Below are positions 1 to 6,358 of a stretch of DNA of 8,279 bases, one piece after another. The notes beneath the pieces were generated by a model. The model did no database searches and was not told the origin of the DNA. It was given only the letters and a program-made list of their open reading frames with translations. The first letter of the stretch is position 1. Every line of letters begins with the position of its first letter. This stretch comes from Ruminococcaceae bacterium UBA2656 (GTDB taxonomy: Bacteria; Bacillota; Clostridia; Oscillospirales; Acutalibacteraceae): positions 11,829 to 20,107 of the forward strand of contig DENA01000008.1 of the NCBI GenBank assembly GCA_002359465.1, in the 5' to 3' direction. A program made the translations under genes and the position numbers.

Positions 1-180
<180 letters not shown>

Positions 181-182
181 TT

Positions 183-1142
183 TTATTGGATGACCGATTT
201 CAGCCCGGCAGTAAAAGAAATTGTCTTTCCGTCACATTCCGCCAGAATCGTCTTTTGCCGGTCGGTGCGGTAAATCGCAACGCCGGCCTTCTGCAGTCTG
301 GCGACAACCTCTTTGTCGGGGTGTCCGTAATCATTGTCGACTCCGCAGGAAATGACCGCCGCGACCGGACGGGCCGCCTTTAAAAAAGCGGCGCTCGTGG
401 ATGTGGAGCTGCCGTGATGCCCGCATTTTAAAACATCGCACCGCAGGTCATAGCCTTTCGCCGTCATTTCCTTCTCGCTGTCCGACTCGGCGTCTCCGGT
501 AAATAAAAAGCGCTTTTCCCCGATGGTAAGCAGAGTGACAACGGAATAGCTGTTGAGGCCTCCGTATTTTGCGGAATTCGGCGCCAATATTTCCAGCTTT
601 TCCTCACCGCTGTCCAGAACGGTTACTCCCGCTCTGCCCGCAGTAATCTTCAGGCCCTTTTGGTCAATGGCGGTCAGCAGCTTCTCATAGGTTTCCGTGG
701 TGGGAATCTGGCTGTCCGGTATTCTGGGCATATAAATTTTACCGATTGGAAAACGGCTGACAATCTGCGCCATCCCCCCGATGTGATCGGCGTGCGGATG
801 CGTTGCGATCAGATAATCGATTTTTTTAACGCCCAGATTTTCTATGTAATCGGCAAGTTCCTTCGCTGTTTCGGGCGTGCCGGCGTCTATCAGGATGTTT
901 TCGCCCGTCTTCAGACGGATCAGCTCACTGTCGCCCTGCCCCACGTCAAGGTAGTAGATTTGTGTCTCCCGCGGCTTTGCATCCTTTTGGGAAGACTGCG
1001 CGCCCGCAGGGGCGCTCTGTGCCGCCGGCCGGGAAACCGGTTCCGTGCGCGGGCGGGTGCCAAATACCGTCAATACCGCAAGCACGGCTAAAACCAGCAC
1101 CGAGGTTAAAACGGAATATTTCTGTTGTCTTCTTCGCGCCAA
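183..1142 (-). CDS. Membrane-anchored ComEC-type metallo-beta-lactamase-fold hydrolase
   Basis: This 319-residue protein has a basic N-terminus, one hydrophobic segment at about residues 11-28 (signal anchor or uncleaved signal), and a Ser/Pro/Ala/Gln-rich linker to about 58. A metallo-beta-lactamase fold follows. Visible motifs are the LDVGQGD strand (65-71), the metal-binding THPHADH (114-120), TGD (215-217) and GHHGS (241-245), an arrangement typical of the C-terminal domain of the DNA-uptake protein ComEC. The competence-channel membrane domain of ComEC is absent, so this is a stand-alone extracytoplasmic hydrolase and not ComEC itself. Its substrate is unknown; a nuclease or phosphodiesterase is plausible by family. 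The start is TTG at 1142-1140, supported by AGGAGG seven bases upstream. A terminator separates it from the gene before it, and no strong promoter of its own is visible. The stop codon lies at the edge of the homopolymer tract, but the C-terminus reads as complete. Confidence 0.9.
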   Translation of the reverse strand: MARRRQQKYSVLTSVLVLAVLAVLTVFGTRPRTEPVSRPAAQSAPAGAQSSQKDAKPRETQIYYLDVGQGDSELIRLKTGENILIDAGTPETAKELADYIENLGVKKIDYLIATHPHADHIGGMAQIVSRFPIGKIYMPRIPDSQIPTTETYEKLLTAIDQKGLKITAGRAGVTVLDSGEEKLEILAPNSAKYGGLNSYSVVTLLTIGEKRFLFTGDAESDSEKEMTAKGYDLRCDVLKCGHHGSSTSTSAAFLKAARPVAAVISCGVDNDYGHPDKEVVARLQKAGVAIYRTDRQKTILAECDGKTISFTAGLKSVIQ

Positions 1143-1149
1143 TTAGATT

Positions 1150-1155
1150 CCTCCT
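1150..1155 (-). promoter_or_regulatory. Shine-Dalgarno site fixing a TTG start
   Basis: The minus strand reads AGGAGG here, seven bases before the TTG codon at 1142-1140. No ATG or GTG start lies in frame at a suitable distance, so this site decides the start of the metallo-beta-lactamase-fold gene. Confidence 0.8.
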
Positions 1156-1171
1156 GACTGGTCCCCGGATG

Positions 1172-1195
1172 AAAAAAACCGCCCTGACGGGCGGT
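1172..1195 (-). terminator. Intrinsic terminator after the small conserved gene
   Basis: ACCGCCC (1178-1184) pairs perfectly with GGGCGGT (1189-1195) around a four-base loop. On the minus strand the stem is followed by a run of seven T (complement of 1172-1178). It lies 17 bases past the stop codon of the 85-residue protein and upstream of the TTG-start gene. It should end most transcripts from the strong promoter at 1529-1556 before they reach that gene. Confidence 0.9.
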
Positions 1196-1211
1196 GTTCC
1201 GACGATACGGA

Positions 1212-1469
1212 TTAAACGTTTTCTTTCCCGAAAAGATTGAACCGGAAAAGCCTGGATTCATCTTCCGGCTTTTCACAAACAATGAAAGCCTCGGCAATTT
1301 TGCCTCCCTCTATCAGCTGGGTCAGACCTACCAGCTGGCAGAGCTTGCTTTTCAAATTGAGATGGTCACCCTCGCGGGTCACCAAATAGACATTCCCTTC
1401 ACATTCGTCAAGAACCTTTAAAAAAGCGGGAACATCTACATCATGCAGCTGAAGTGTGGACGATGTCAT
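1212..1469 (-). CDS. Small conserved clostridial protein of unknown function (85 aa)
   Basis: This 85-residue soluble protein has no signal peptide, membrane segment or catalytic motif that I recognise. The central segment, roughly residues 24-41, contains GNVYLVTREGDHLNLKSKL. It resembles a small protein common in Clostridia that databases have often labelled, without apparent basis, as a 'polya polymerase'; that resemblance is from memory and not checked here. An open frame continues ten codons further upstream, to an ATG at 1499. AGGAGG lies just upstream of the internal ATG at 1469, and the longer version would run through the leader hairpin, so 1469 is preferred. It has its own consensus promoter and its own terminator, so it is probably a single-gene transcript that is well expressed. 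No function is proposed. Confidence 0.85.
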   Translation of the reverse strand: MTSSTLQLHDVDVPAFLKVLDECEGNVYLVTREGDHLNLKSKLCQLVGLTQLIEGGKIAEAFIVCEKPEDESRLFRFNLFGKENV

Positions 1470-1484
1470 AACAGTCCTCCTTTT

Positions 1485-1502
1485 CCGGTGTTTTTTCACC
1501 GG
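1485..1502 (-). promoter_or_regulatory. Leader hairpin next to the ribosome site
   Basis: CCGGTG (1485-1490) and CACCGG (1497-1502) form a perfect six-base stem around a six-base loop, all A in the minus-strand RNA. It sits in the roughly 50-base leader of the 85-residue gene and ends a few bases before the AGGAGG site. There is no T run after it, so it is not a terminator. It could protect the 5' end of the RNA or modulate ribosome access; this is inference. Confidence 0.5.
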
Positions 1503-1528
1503 TTTGTTTTCCTGTATCTTCCACTGTC

Positions 1529-1556
1529 ATTATAACATTTCCTCTTTAATTGTCAA
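1529..1556 (-). promoter_or_regulatory. Consensus sigma-A promoter, extended -10
   Basis: On the minus strand TTGACA (complement of 1551-1556) is followed after 16 bases by TATAAT (complement of 1529-1534). TG one base before the -10 makes it an extended -10 element. Both hexamers match the consensus perfectly, and it points at the 85-residue gene with a predicted leader of about 50 bases. It is the strongest promoter in the window by match. Confidence 0.88.
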
Positions 1557-1617
1557 TGCGGCACACAATGGCAAAACTGACAAATCGCAGGCCGTTTTCT
1601 GCATCTTGTGCGTAAAC

Positions 1618-1647
1618 TTGCAGGAATACCGGTAAATATGCTATAAT
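1618..1647 (+). promoter_or_regulatory. Sigma-A promoter for the GNAT gene, extended -10
   Basis: TTGCAG (1618-1623) and TATAAT (1642-1647) are 18 bases apart, with TGC directly before the -10. Transcription should start near 1654, leaving a leader of about 120 bases before the ATG at 1778. That leader is GC-rich and holds short dyads, including the palindrome CGGATATCCG at 1681-1690. I do not recognise a known riboswitch in it. Confidence 0.75.
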
Positions 1648-1667
1648 GCCTGTTAATAACTATAGCA
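1639..1667. repeat. Inverted repeat over the GNAT promoter -10
   Basis: TGCTATA (1639-1645) is repeated in inverted form as TATAGCA (1661-1667), with 15 bases between. The left arm overlaps the -10 box and the right arm lies just past the predicted start of transcription. This position would suit a repressor operator, but seven bases per arm in AT-rich DNA could also arise by chance. Confidence 0.35.
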
Positions 1668-1777
1668 ATCCGCCGGATCGCGGATATCCGTGTCATTGGC
1701 TTTCGCCGGCAGCGGAAAAGCAAGCAGGATAAAGCCGCCGATTTGCAGAATTGCTATCAAAGACAGGAGATTTTATA

Positions 1778-2419
1778 ATGACCTTCGCGCCCGACGCCGC
1801 CATTGTGCTTGGGGACAACCATGACCTTCCCCTGATTTACAAGGATATGGAACAGCAGTTTCCTCCCTGTGAATTATATACGTTTCAAAGGCTGGTGCAG
1901 CTTATAAACAACAATCAGTATAAAATTTTGCTGTACCGGCGTCTTTCCGACGATGAGTTGATTGGCTACGCTTTGGTATACACGATGGAAGACTGCAACA
2001 TTCTGTGGCTCGACTACATTGCCGTTCTGAAAAAGCACCAGTCCTGCGGATACGGCAGCGCCCTGTTCCGGGCACTCTGGCAAAAATACTGCGGCCCCTT
2101 CGACGGTATTCTGTTTTCTGTGGAATATGTTTCACCGACCGACTCCGTGCTCGCCGAGCAGCAAACGCTCCGTATCCGCTTCTACGAGCGGCTGGGCGCG
2201 CACCGCCTGCACGCAAAATTTCTTCAGCCCTGCGACAGCGGCAGCTTCCCGATGCACCTGTATTTTAAGCCGCGCTGCGGGTATATTACCATCAGCCGGC
2301 CCGTACAGATGCAGGCCATCAACCAGATGTACGATTACTGTTTCTTCTATCTGAAACACCGCCGGGAACTTCTTCCGCAATTCAGGGATTCCATTGTGGA
2401 TGAAAAATTCACTGTGTAA
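1778..2419 (+). CDS. GNAT-family N-acetyltransferase
   Basis: This 213-residue protein has the core of a GCN5-related N-acetyltransferase. The strand around ILWLDYIAVLKK (residues 75-86) leads into the acetyl-CoA pyrophosphate-binding loop HQSCGYGSALF (87-97), matching the family pattern Q/RxxGxG/A. A later FYERLGAHR segment (135-143) is the usual GNAT motif B region. The remaining C-terminal ~70 residues are not ones I can assign. The acceptor substrate is unknown. An open frame begins earlier, with a TTG at 1751, but AGGAGA seven bases before the ATG at 1778 makes the later start better. It has its own promoter. Its 3' end overlaps the end of the convergent ABC ATPase gene by 11 bases, so no terminator fits between them. 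Confidence 0.88.
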   Translation: MTFAPDAAIVLGDNHDLPLIYKDMEQQFPPCELYTFQRLVQLINNNQYKILLYRRLSDDELIGYALVYTMEDCNILWLDYIAVLKKHQSCGYGSALFRALWQKYCGPFDGILFSVEYVSPTDSVLAEQQTLRIRFYERLGAHRLHAKFLQPCDSGSFPMHLYFKPRCGYITISRPVQMQAINQMYDYCFFYLKHRRELLPQFRDSIVDEKFTV

Positions 2420-3092
2420 CAATCTGTCCGTCCTGAATCTGCACCACGCGGGCGGCCGCGCCTGCGATTTTTTCGTCATGTGTAATCAGAATAACGGTTT
2501 TCCCCTCTGCATTTAAGGAATTTAATATCTGCATGACCGCCGCGCCGGACTTTGAATCAAGGTTCCCGGTCGGTTCGTCGGCAAGAATAATGGGTGGTTT
2601 TGCCGCAATTGCGCGCGCAATGGCCACCCTTTGCTGCTGCCCGCCGCTCATCTGGTCGGGCTTGTGGCGCTCACGGTCCGTCAGCCCAACCTTTGCAAGC
2701 GCCTCCTTCGCAAGGCTGTGCCGCTCGGCCTTCGGAATCCCGCGGTAAAGCAGGGGCAGCTCCACATTCTCAAGCGCATCAAGTCCGCTGATCAGATTAA
2801 ACCCCTGAAAGACAAAACCAAGCCGGCAGTTGCGGATCTGCGTCAGCTGTTTTTCGTTCATCCCGGCCACGTTTTCCCCGTTCAGGTAGTATTCCCCCAT
2901 GGTCGGGGTATCCAGGCAGCCCAGGATATTCATCAGGGTTGACTTTCCCGAACCGGACTGCCCGACAATCGCGACAAATTCCCCCGGTTCGATGGAAAGG
3001 GAAACGCCGTTCAGCGCGCGTACTTCATTTTCCCCTTTGTTGTATATTTTATAAATATTACTGACGGTAATTAAGCCGTTTATAGTGAACAC
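2409..3092 (-). CDS. ABC transporter ATPase, MacB/LolD type
   Basis: This is the ATP-binding subunit of a MacB/LolD/FtsE-like ABC exporter. With the start used here (227 residues), the motifs are Walker A GQSGSGKST (44-52), Q-loop Gln96, signature MSGGQQQR (148-155), Walker B IILADEP (168-174), D-loop NLDS (177-180) and H-loop His205. All key residues are present, so it should be an active ATPase. The start is uncertain. The frame stays open to an ATG at 3212, but that adds about 40 residues unlike the family and has no ribosome site. A strong GAGGTG site (3090-3095) sits six bases before an in-frame ATA (3083), and its own GTG at 3092 is the only standard codon nearby. Family members usually begin near this point. 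The expected permease gene is not adjacent: downstream is the convergent GNAT gene. Confidence 0.9.
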   Translation of the reverse strand: MFTINGLITVSNIYKIYNKGENEVRALNGVSLSIEPGEFVAIVGQSGSGKSTLMNILGCLDTPTMGEYYLNGENVAGMNEKQLTQIRNCRLGFVFQGFNLISGLDALENVELPLLYRGIPKAERHSLAKEALAKVGLTDRERHKPDQMSGGQQQRVAIARAIAAKPPIILADEPTGNLDSKSGAAVMQILNSLNAEGKTVILITHDEKIAGAAARVVQIQDGQIVTQ

Positions 3093-3095
3093 CTC
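3090..3095 (-). promoter_or_regulatory. Shine-Dalgarno-like site facing a non-standard start
   Basis: The minus strand reads GAGGTG, a good match to the 16S rRNA tail complement. Six bases later the in-frame codon is ATA (3083-3081), followed by the family-like sequence NGLITVSNIYKIY. The spacing is ideal for a start at that codon, which suggests either an ATA start or an ATG changed to ATA by mutation or sequencing error. Confidence 0.5.
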
Positions 3096-3202
3096 GTTTA
3101 CAAATATCTTCGAATCGCTTATAATAAAACCAGCATTCCCAATTCCACTGCAGATAGTTCCGTGCTTTTCCCCCGCCGAAAACGGGAGAAGTACGTCTGA
3201 CT

Positions 3203-3231
3203 CTGCATTCAAAAAACGGGATTGCTATAAA
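3203..3231 (+). promoter_or_regulatory. Weak candidate promoter for the phosphohexomutase gene
   Basis: TATAAA (3226-3231) is a good -10 box. The hexamer 17 bases upstream, CTGCAT (3203-3208), is a poor -35. The site is correctly placed about 25 bases before the start codon. Only the -10 is persuasive. Confidence 0.35.
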
Positions 3232-3256
3232 TTAACAGCATAAAGGGGACAGACGG

Positions 3257-4780
3257 ATGCTTACAAAGTATTGGAAACAGTTTAAGAGCGGAACCGATAT
3301 CCGCGGTGTGGCTAGCGGCGGTGTAAAGGGTGAGGAAATTAATCTCACCGATGAAGTGATTGAAAAAATGACGTCGGCTTTTGCCCTTTGGCTGATGAAC
3401 TTCACCAAAAAAGACGCTTCCTCGCTGACAGTCGCCGTGGGCCACGATTCCCGCATTTCCGCCCGCCGCATTCAGGCGGCTGTGACCCGTTCGCTTGCCG
3501 CCGCCGGCGTACATGTGCTGAGCTGCGGGCTTGCCTCCACCCCCTCCATGTTTATGACCACCATTGATCTGGGCTGCGACGGCGCCGTACAGATTACGGC
3601 AAGCCACCATCCGTTCAACCGCAACGGGCTGAAATTTTTCACCAAAAACGGCGGGCTTGACGCGCCGGATATTGAACAGATCCTGCTTTACGCGGAAAAA
3701 GATGAAAAACCTGCGGCCGGAACCGGGACGGTGGAAACCGTCAACTACATGGTACGGTACTGTGAAATCCTTCGCGAAAAAATAAAATCCGGAGTCGTCG
3801 CGGCAGACTATGAGCACCCGCTTACCGGCTTTAAAATCGTGGTGGACGCGGGCAACGGGGCCGGCGGCTTTTACGCGCGGAATGTCCTCGCGCCCCTTGG
3901 CGCGGATGTCAGCGGCAGTCAGTTTCTTGAGCCGGACGGATATTTTCCCAACCATATCCCCAATCCGGAAAATGAGGCCGCGATGAAATCCGTGTGCGCG
4001 GCAACCGTTGCGGCGAAAGCGGACATGGGCGTCATTTTTGACACCGACGTGGACCGCGGCGGTGCGGTAGACGCAAAGGGTGACGAAATCAACCGCAACC
4101 GACTGGTCGCAATCGCCTCCGCCATTGCGCTTGAGGGAAACGCGGGCGGCACCGTTGTGACGGATTCCATCACTTCCAGCGGGCTGAAAAGCTATATTGA
4201 AGAAACGCTGGGCGGAAAGCACCACCGCTTTAAAAGAGGGTATAAAAATGTGATCAACGAGGCGCTCCGGCTGAACAACGAGGGGGTCAACTGCCCGCTG
4301 GCGATTGAAACTTCCGGCCACGCCGCGCTCCGCGAAAATTATTTTCTGGACGACGGCGCGTATCTGGTAACCAAAATTATCATCAAGATGGCGCAGCTGC
4401 GCACACAGGGGAAAACGCTGGAAAGCCTGCTGGAGCCGCTGGCGGAACCTGCGGAGGCAGCCGAGCTGCGCTTCCCGATTCTGGAAGAGAATTTCCGAGA
4501 ATGCGGCAACCGGATTATTTTCGATCTGGAAACCTACGCCAAGCAGCAGCCGGGCTGGCAGATCGCACCCGACAACCGCGAGGGCATCCGCATTTCCTTT
4601 GGAAAGGGAAACGGCGACGGGTGGCTTCTGCTGCGTCTGAGCGTGCACGACCCCCTGATGCCGCTGAACCTTGAGAGCGACACCGCCGGCGGGAATAAGC
4701 GGATTGCGTCACAGCTGTACACGTTTCTGCGCACCTGTTCCGGCGTGGACATCTCCCCTCTGGAAAAATTCATAGGCTGA
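3257..4780 (+). CDS. Phosphoglucomutase/phosphomannomutase (alpha-D-phosphohexomutase)
   Basis: This 507-residue cytoplasmic enzyme of the alpha-D-phosphohexomutase family interconverts hexose 1- and 6-phosphates through a phosphoserine intermediate. It would feed sugar nucleotides for wall and surface polymers. In order: substrate-entry residues near GTDIRG (12-17); the catalytic loop TASHHPFNRNG with the phosphoserine at Ser116; the magnesium site DTDVDR (262-267); the sugar-recognition loop ETSGH (351-355); and a C-terminal phosphate-binding segment near REGIRISFG (441-449). That last segment differs from the RSGTEP form of classical bacterial enzymes and fits the subgroup with an EGxR motif. 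Whether glucose or mannose is preferred cannot be read from the sequence. The ATG at 3257 has an AAAGGGG site eight bases upstream. It is a single gene, divergent from the ABC ATPase, and ends at a shared hairpin. Confidence 0.93.
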   Translation: MLTKYWKQFKSGTDIRGVASGGVKGEEINLTDEVIEKMTSAFALWLMNFTKKDASSLTVAVGHDSRISARRIQAAVTRSLAAAGVHVLSCGLASTPSMFMTTIDLGCDGAVQITASHHPFNRNGLKFFTKNGGLDAPDIEQILLYAEKDEKPAAGTGTVETVNYMVRYCEILREKIKSGVVAADYEHPLTGFKIVVDAGNGAGGFYARNVLAPLGADVSGSQFLEPDGYFPNHIPNPENEAAMKSVCAATVAAKADMGVIFDTDVDRGGAVDAKGDEINRNRLVAIASAIALEGNAGGTVVTDSITSSGLKSYIEETLGGKHHRFKRGYKNVINEALRLNNEGVNCPLAIETSGHAALRENYFLDDGAYLVTKIIIKMAQLRTQGKTLESLLEPLAEPAEAAELRFPILEENFRECGNRIIFDLETYAKQQPGWQIAPDNREGIRISFGKGNGDGWLLLRLSVHDPLMPLNLESDTAGGNKRIASQLYTFLRTCSGVDISPLEKFIG

Positions 4781-4810
4781 AAAACAGGGACGGCTATGAG
4801 CCGCCCCTGT
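4781..4810 (-). terminator. Hairpin terminator of spoVAD, shared with the mutase gene
   Basis: Bases 4784-4795 pair with 4799-4810 in a 12-position stem with one A/C mismatch and a three-base loop. On the minus strand it follows the spoVAD stop by four bases and is followed by a short T run (complement of 4781-4784). It directly follows the mutase stop codon on the plus strand, where the T run is weaker and displaced, so it may also stop plus-strand transcription. Confidence 0.8.
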
Positions 4811-4814
4811 CGCA

Positions 4815-5834
4815 TTATGCTTTTAAATAAACCAAATGCGCCACGCCCGGGATACTTTCCCCCTGCTGTGACGAAGTGGGAGACATGAGCGCACCCGTTC
4901 CCAAAAACAGCACCTTGTGCAGCTTTCCCGCCGTCATCTGCTGCATGATATAAGAGCAGAGCACCGCGCCGGAGCATCCGCAGCCGGAGCCGCCAGCGTG
5001 GACATCCTGCTTTTTGCGGTCGTAAATCATCAGCCCGCAGTCATTGTGGACGGCGCTGATATCGATTCCGTCCTGCATCAGCAGCTTTTCCATCAGATCG
5101 CTGCCGATTGTACCGAGGTCCCCGGTTAGAATCAGATCAAAGTCCTGCGGCGAGGCCCCCGTGTCCGTCAGATAATCCAGAAGCGTCTGCGCCGCCGCCG
5201 GAGCCATCGCCGCCCCCATGTTCGCCGCATCCTTGATGCCAAAATCGGTAATACGCCCAAATGTGATGGAATCCACGGTAATCGTTCCTTCTTTTTGATC
5301 GTCCGGTGAACCCATCACAATCGCACCGGCCGCCGTCGCCGTCCACTGCGCCGTGGGCGTGCGCTGCCCGCCGTATTCCAGAGGAAAGCGGAACTGCCGT
5401 TCCGCGGAACAAAAGTGTGACGAGGTCACCGCAACGGCGCGGCGCGCCGCACCGGATTCCGTAAACAGCGAGGCGATCGCCAGCGTCTGCGCCATGGTGG
5501 AACACGCGCCGAACTGGCCGAGAAACGGGATGTTCAGGCTGCGCAGGCCAAAGGTAGAGGAAATACACTGATTCAGCAGATCTCCCGCTAAAATACAGTC
5601 AATATCCGTGTTTTTTAATTTTGACTTATTCAGGGCAAGGACAACCGCTTCATTTTGCAGGCGGCTTTCCGCCTTTTCCCAACTGGATTCCCCCAGCGTC
5701 GTATCGCTGTGGCTCTGGTCATAATACTCACCGAGCGGGCCTTCGCTCTCTTTCTTGCCGACGACCGAAGCAAAGCCAAGGATCACAGGCTTTCTGCCCA
5801 GTTCAAGCGTATATTTGCCGATTCGGGTAGGCAT
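4815..5834 (-). CDS. spoVAD: Stage V sporulation protein AD
   Basis: This 339-residue protein has the thiolase-like fold of SpoVAD, the soluble SpoVA component that binds dipicolinic acid (DPA). It is needed to load DPA into the forespore and acts at the spore inner membrane. Family-like segments are GRKPVILG (13-20), FGACSTMAQT (108-117), the HNDCG loop (263-267) and the Gly/Cys-rich VHAGGSGCGCSG (278-289). Length and end-to-end layout match the family. An ATG at 5840 would lie only one base from the AGGAGG site (5842-5847); the second ATG at 5834 has seven bases of spacing and is chosen. It follows spoVAC by 17 bases and must be co-transcribed with it. A terminator comes four bases after its stop, so spoVAE is not part of this operon. 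Confidence 0.95.
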   Translation of the reverse strand: MPTRIGKYTLELGRKPVILGFASVVGKKESEGPLGEYYDQSHSDTTLGESSWEKAESRLQNEAVVLALNKSKLKNTDIDCILAGDLLNQCISSTFGLRSLNIPFLGQFGACSTMAQTLAIASLFTESGAARRAVAVTSSHFCSAERQFRFPLEYGGQRTPTAQWTATAAGAIVMGSPDDQKEGTITVDSITFGRITDFGIKDAANMGAAMAPAAAQTLLDYLTDTGASPQDFDLILTGDLGTIGSDLMEKLLMQDGIDISAVHNDCGLMIYDRKKQDVHAGGSGCGCSGAVLCSYIMQQMTAGKLHKVLFLGTGALMSPTSSQQGESIPGVAHLVYLKA

Positions 5835-5841
5835 AGCCATT

Positions 5842-5847
5842 CCTCCT
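5842..5847 (-). promoter_or_regulatory. Ribosome site choosing the spoVAD start
   Basis: AGGAGG on the minus strand is followed by two in-frame ATG codons, one base and seven bases away. Normal spacing favours the second, at 5834-5832, so the protein begins MPTRIGKY. Confidence 0.75.
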
Positions 5848-5851
5848 CATG

Positions 5852-6295
5852 TTAATATAAATGGAAAAACCATATTATCAGGCCGTATAAAATTGACGCC
5901 GCGATTCCGTAAACCAGCACCGGCCCCGCAATCACGAACATTTTGCCGCCCATGCCAATGACATAGCCCTCGCTCTTGAATTCCATGGCCGGCGCGACAA
6001 TTGAATTGGCAAATCCCGTAATCGGCACCAGCGTGCCCGCGCCCGCGTGCTTCGCCAGATTATCGTAAATTTTCAGCGCCGTTAAAAGCGCGCTGAGGGC
6101 AATTAAGCTGATCGAAACCCACGCGCGCGCATCCTTTAGCTGAATGCCGTACCGCATGTACAGATTGACCAGTGCCTGTCCGAGCACACAGATCCCGCCG
6201 CCGACTACAAAAGCGAAAAACAGATTTTTGCCGTATGTTGTACCGGGCGAAGCTTTATCCGCCATCTTTTTATACTCATCTTTTGATATTGTCAT
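5852..6295 (-). CDS. spoVAC: Stage V sporulation protein AC
   Basis: This 147-residue integral membrane protein of the SpoVAC family forms part of the channel that moves dipicolinic acid across the spore inner membrane; the homologue in Bacillus subtilis behaves as a mechanosensitive channel. A short polar N-terminus (MTISKDEYKK) leads to hydrophobic segments at about 25-46, 58-75, 86-103 and 115-143. The GGGICVLGQ (32-40) and GTLVPITGFANSIVAPAMEFKSEG (87-110) regions are characteristic of the family. The open frame reaches upstream to 6391, but an AAAGGGGG ribosome site ends seven bases before the ATG at 6295, and the 32 extra residues are not family-like. It is the first gene of a two-gene operon with spoVAD and lies just downstream of a sigma-G-like promoter. 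Confidence 0.94.
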   Translation of the reverse strand: MTISKDEYKKMADKASPGTTYGKNLFFAFVVGGGICVLGQALVNLYMRYGIQLKDARAWVSISLIALSALLTALKIYDNLAKHAGAGTLVPITGFANSIVAPAMEFKSEGYVIGMGGKMFVIAGPVLVYGIAASILYGLIIWFFHLY

Positions 6296-6316
6296 TTCGG
6301 TACCCCCTTTCAAAAA

Positions 6317-6347
6317 TATTCTGCCAAACCACTGTGTAAAATATACG
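6317..6347 (-). promoter_or_regulatory. Candidate sigma-G (forespore) promoter for spoVAC-spoVAD
   Basis: On the minus strand CGTATA (complement of 6342-6347) is followed after 18 bases by CAGAATA (complement of 6317-6323). The sigma-G consensus is close to TGNATA, 17-18 bases, CATANTA; only one position differs in each box. Sigma-G controls spoVA in Bacillus subtilis, so location and gene fit. The predicted start lies next to the ribosome site, giving a very short leader, which is a reservation. Confidence 0.45.
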
Positions 6348-6358
6348 AATCCGGAATG

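Noticed and set aside
660..1091. A 143-codon plus-strand frame inside the metallo-beta-lactamase-fold gene
   Set aside because: It is antisense to a gene with clear metal-binding motifs and has no ribosome site or family resemblance.
183..1142. Calling the first gene comEC
   Set aside because: Only the hydrolase domain is present with one membrane anchor; the multi-pass competence channel domain is missing.
3093..3212. N-terminal extension of the ABC ATPase to the ATG at 3212
   Set aside because: The extra residues do not resemble the family, no ribosome site precedes the ATG, and a good one lies inside at 3090-3095.
3209..4648. A 479-codon open frame on the minus strand opposite the phosphohexomutase gene
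   Set aside because: The plus-strand frame carries all catalytic motifs of the mutase family. The antisense product is rich in Arg, Gly, Ala and Val with no recognisable domain, as expected for the shadow of a GC-rich gene.
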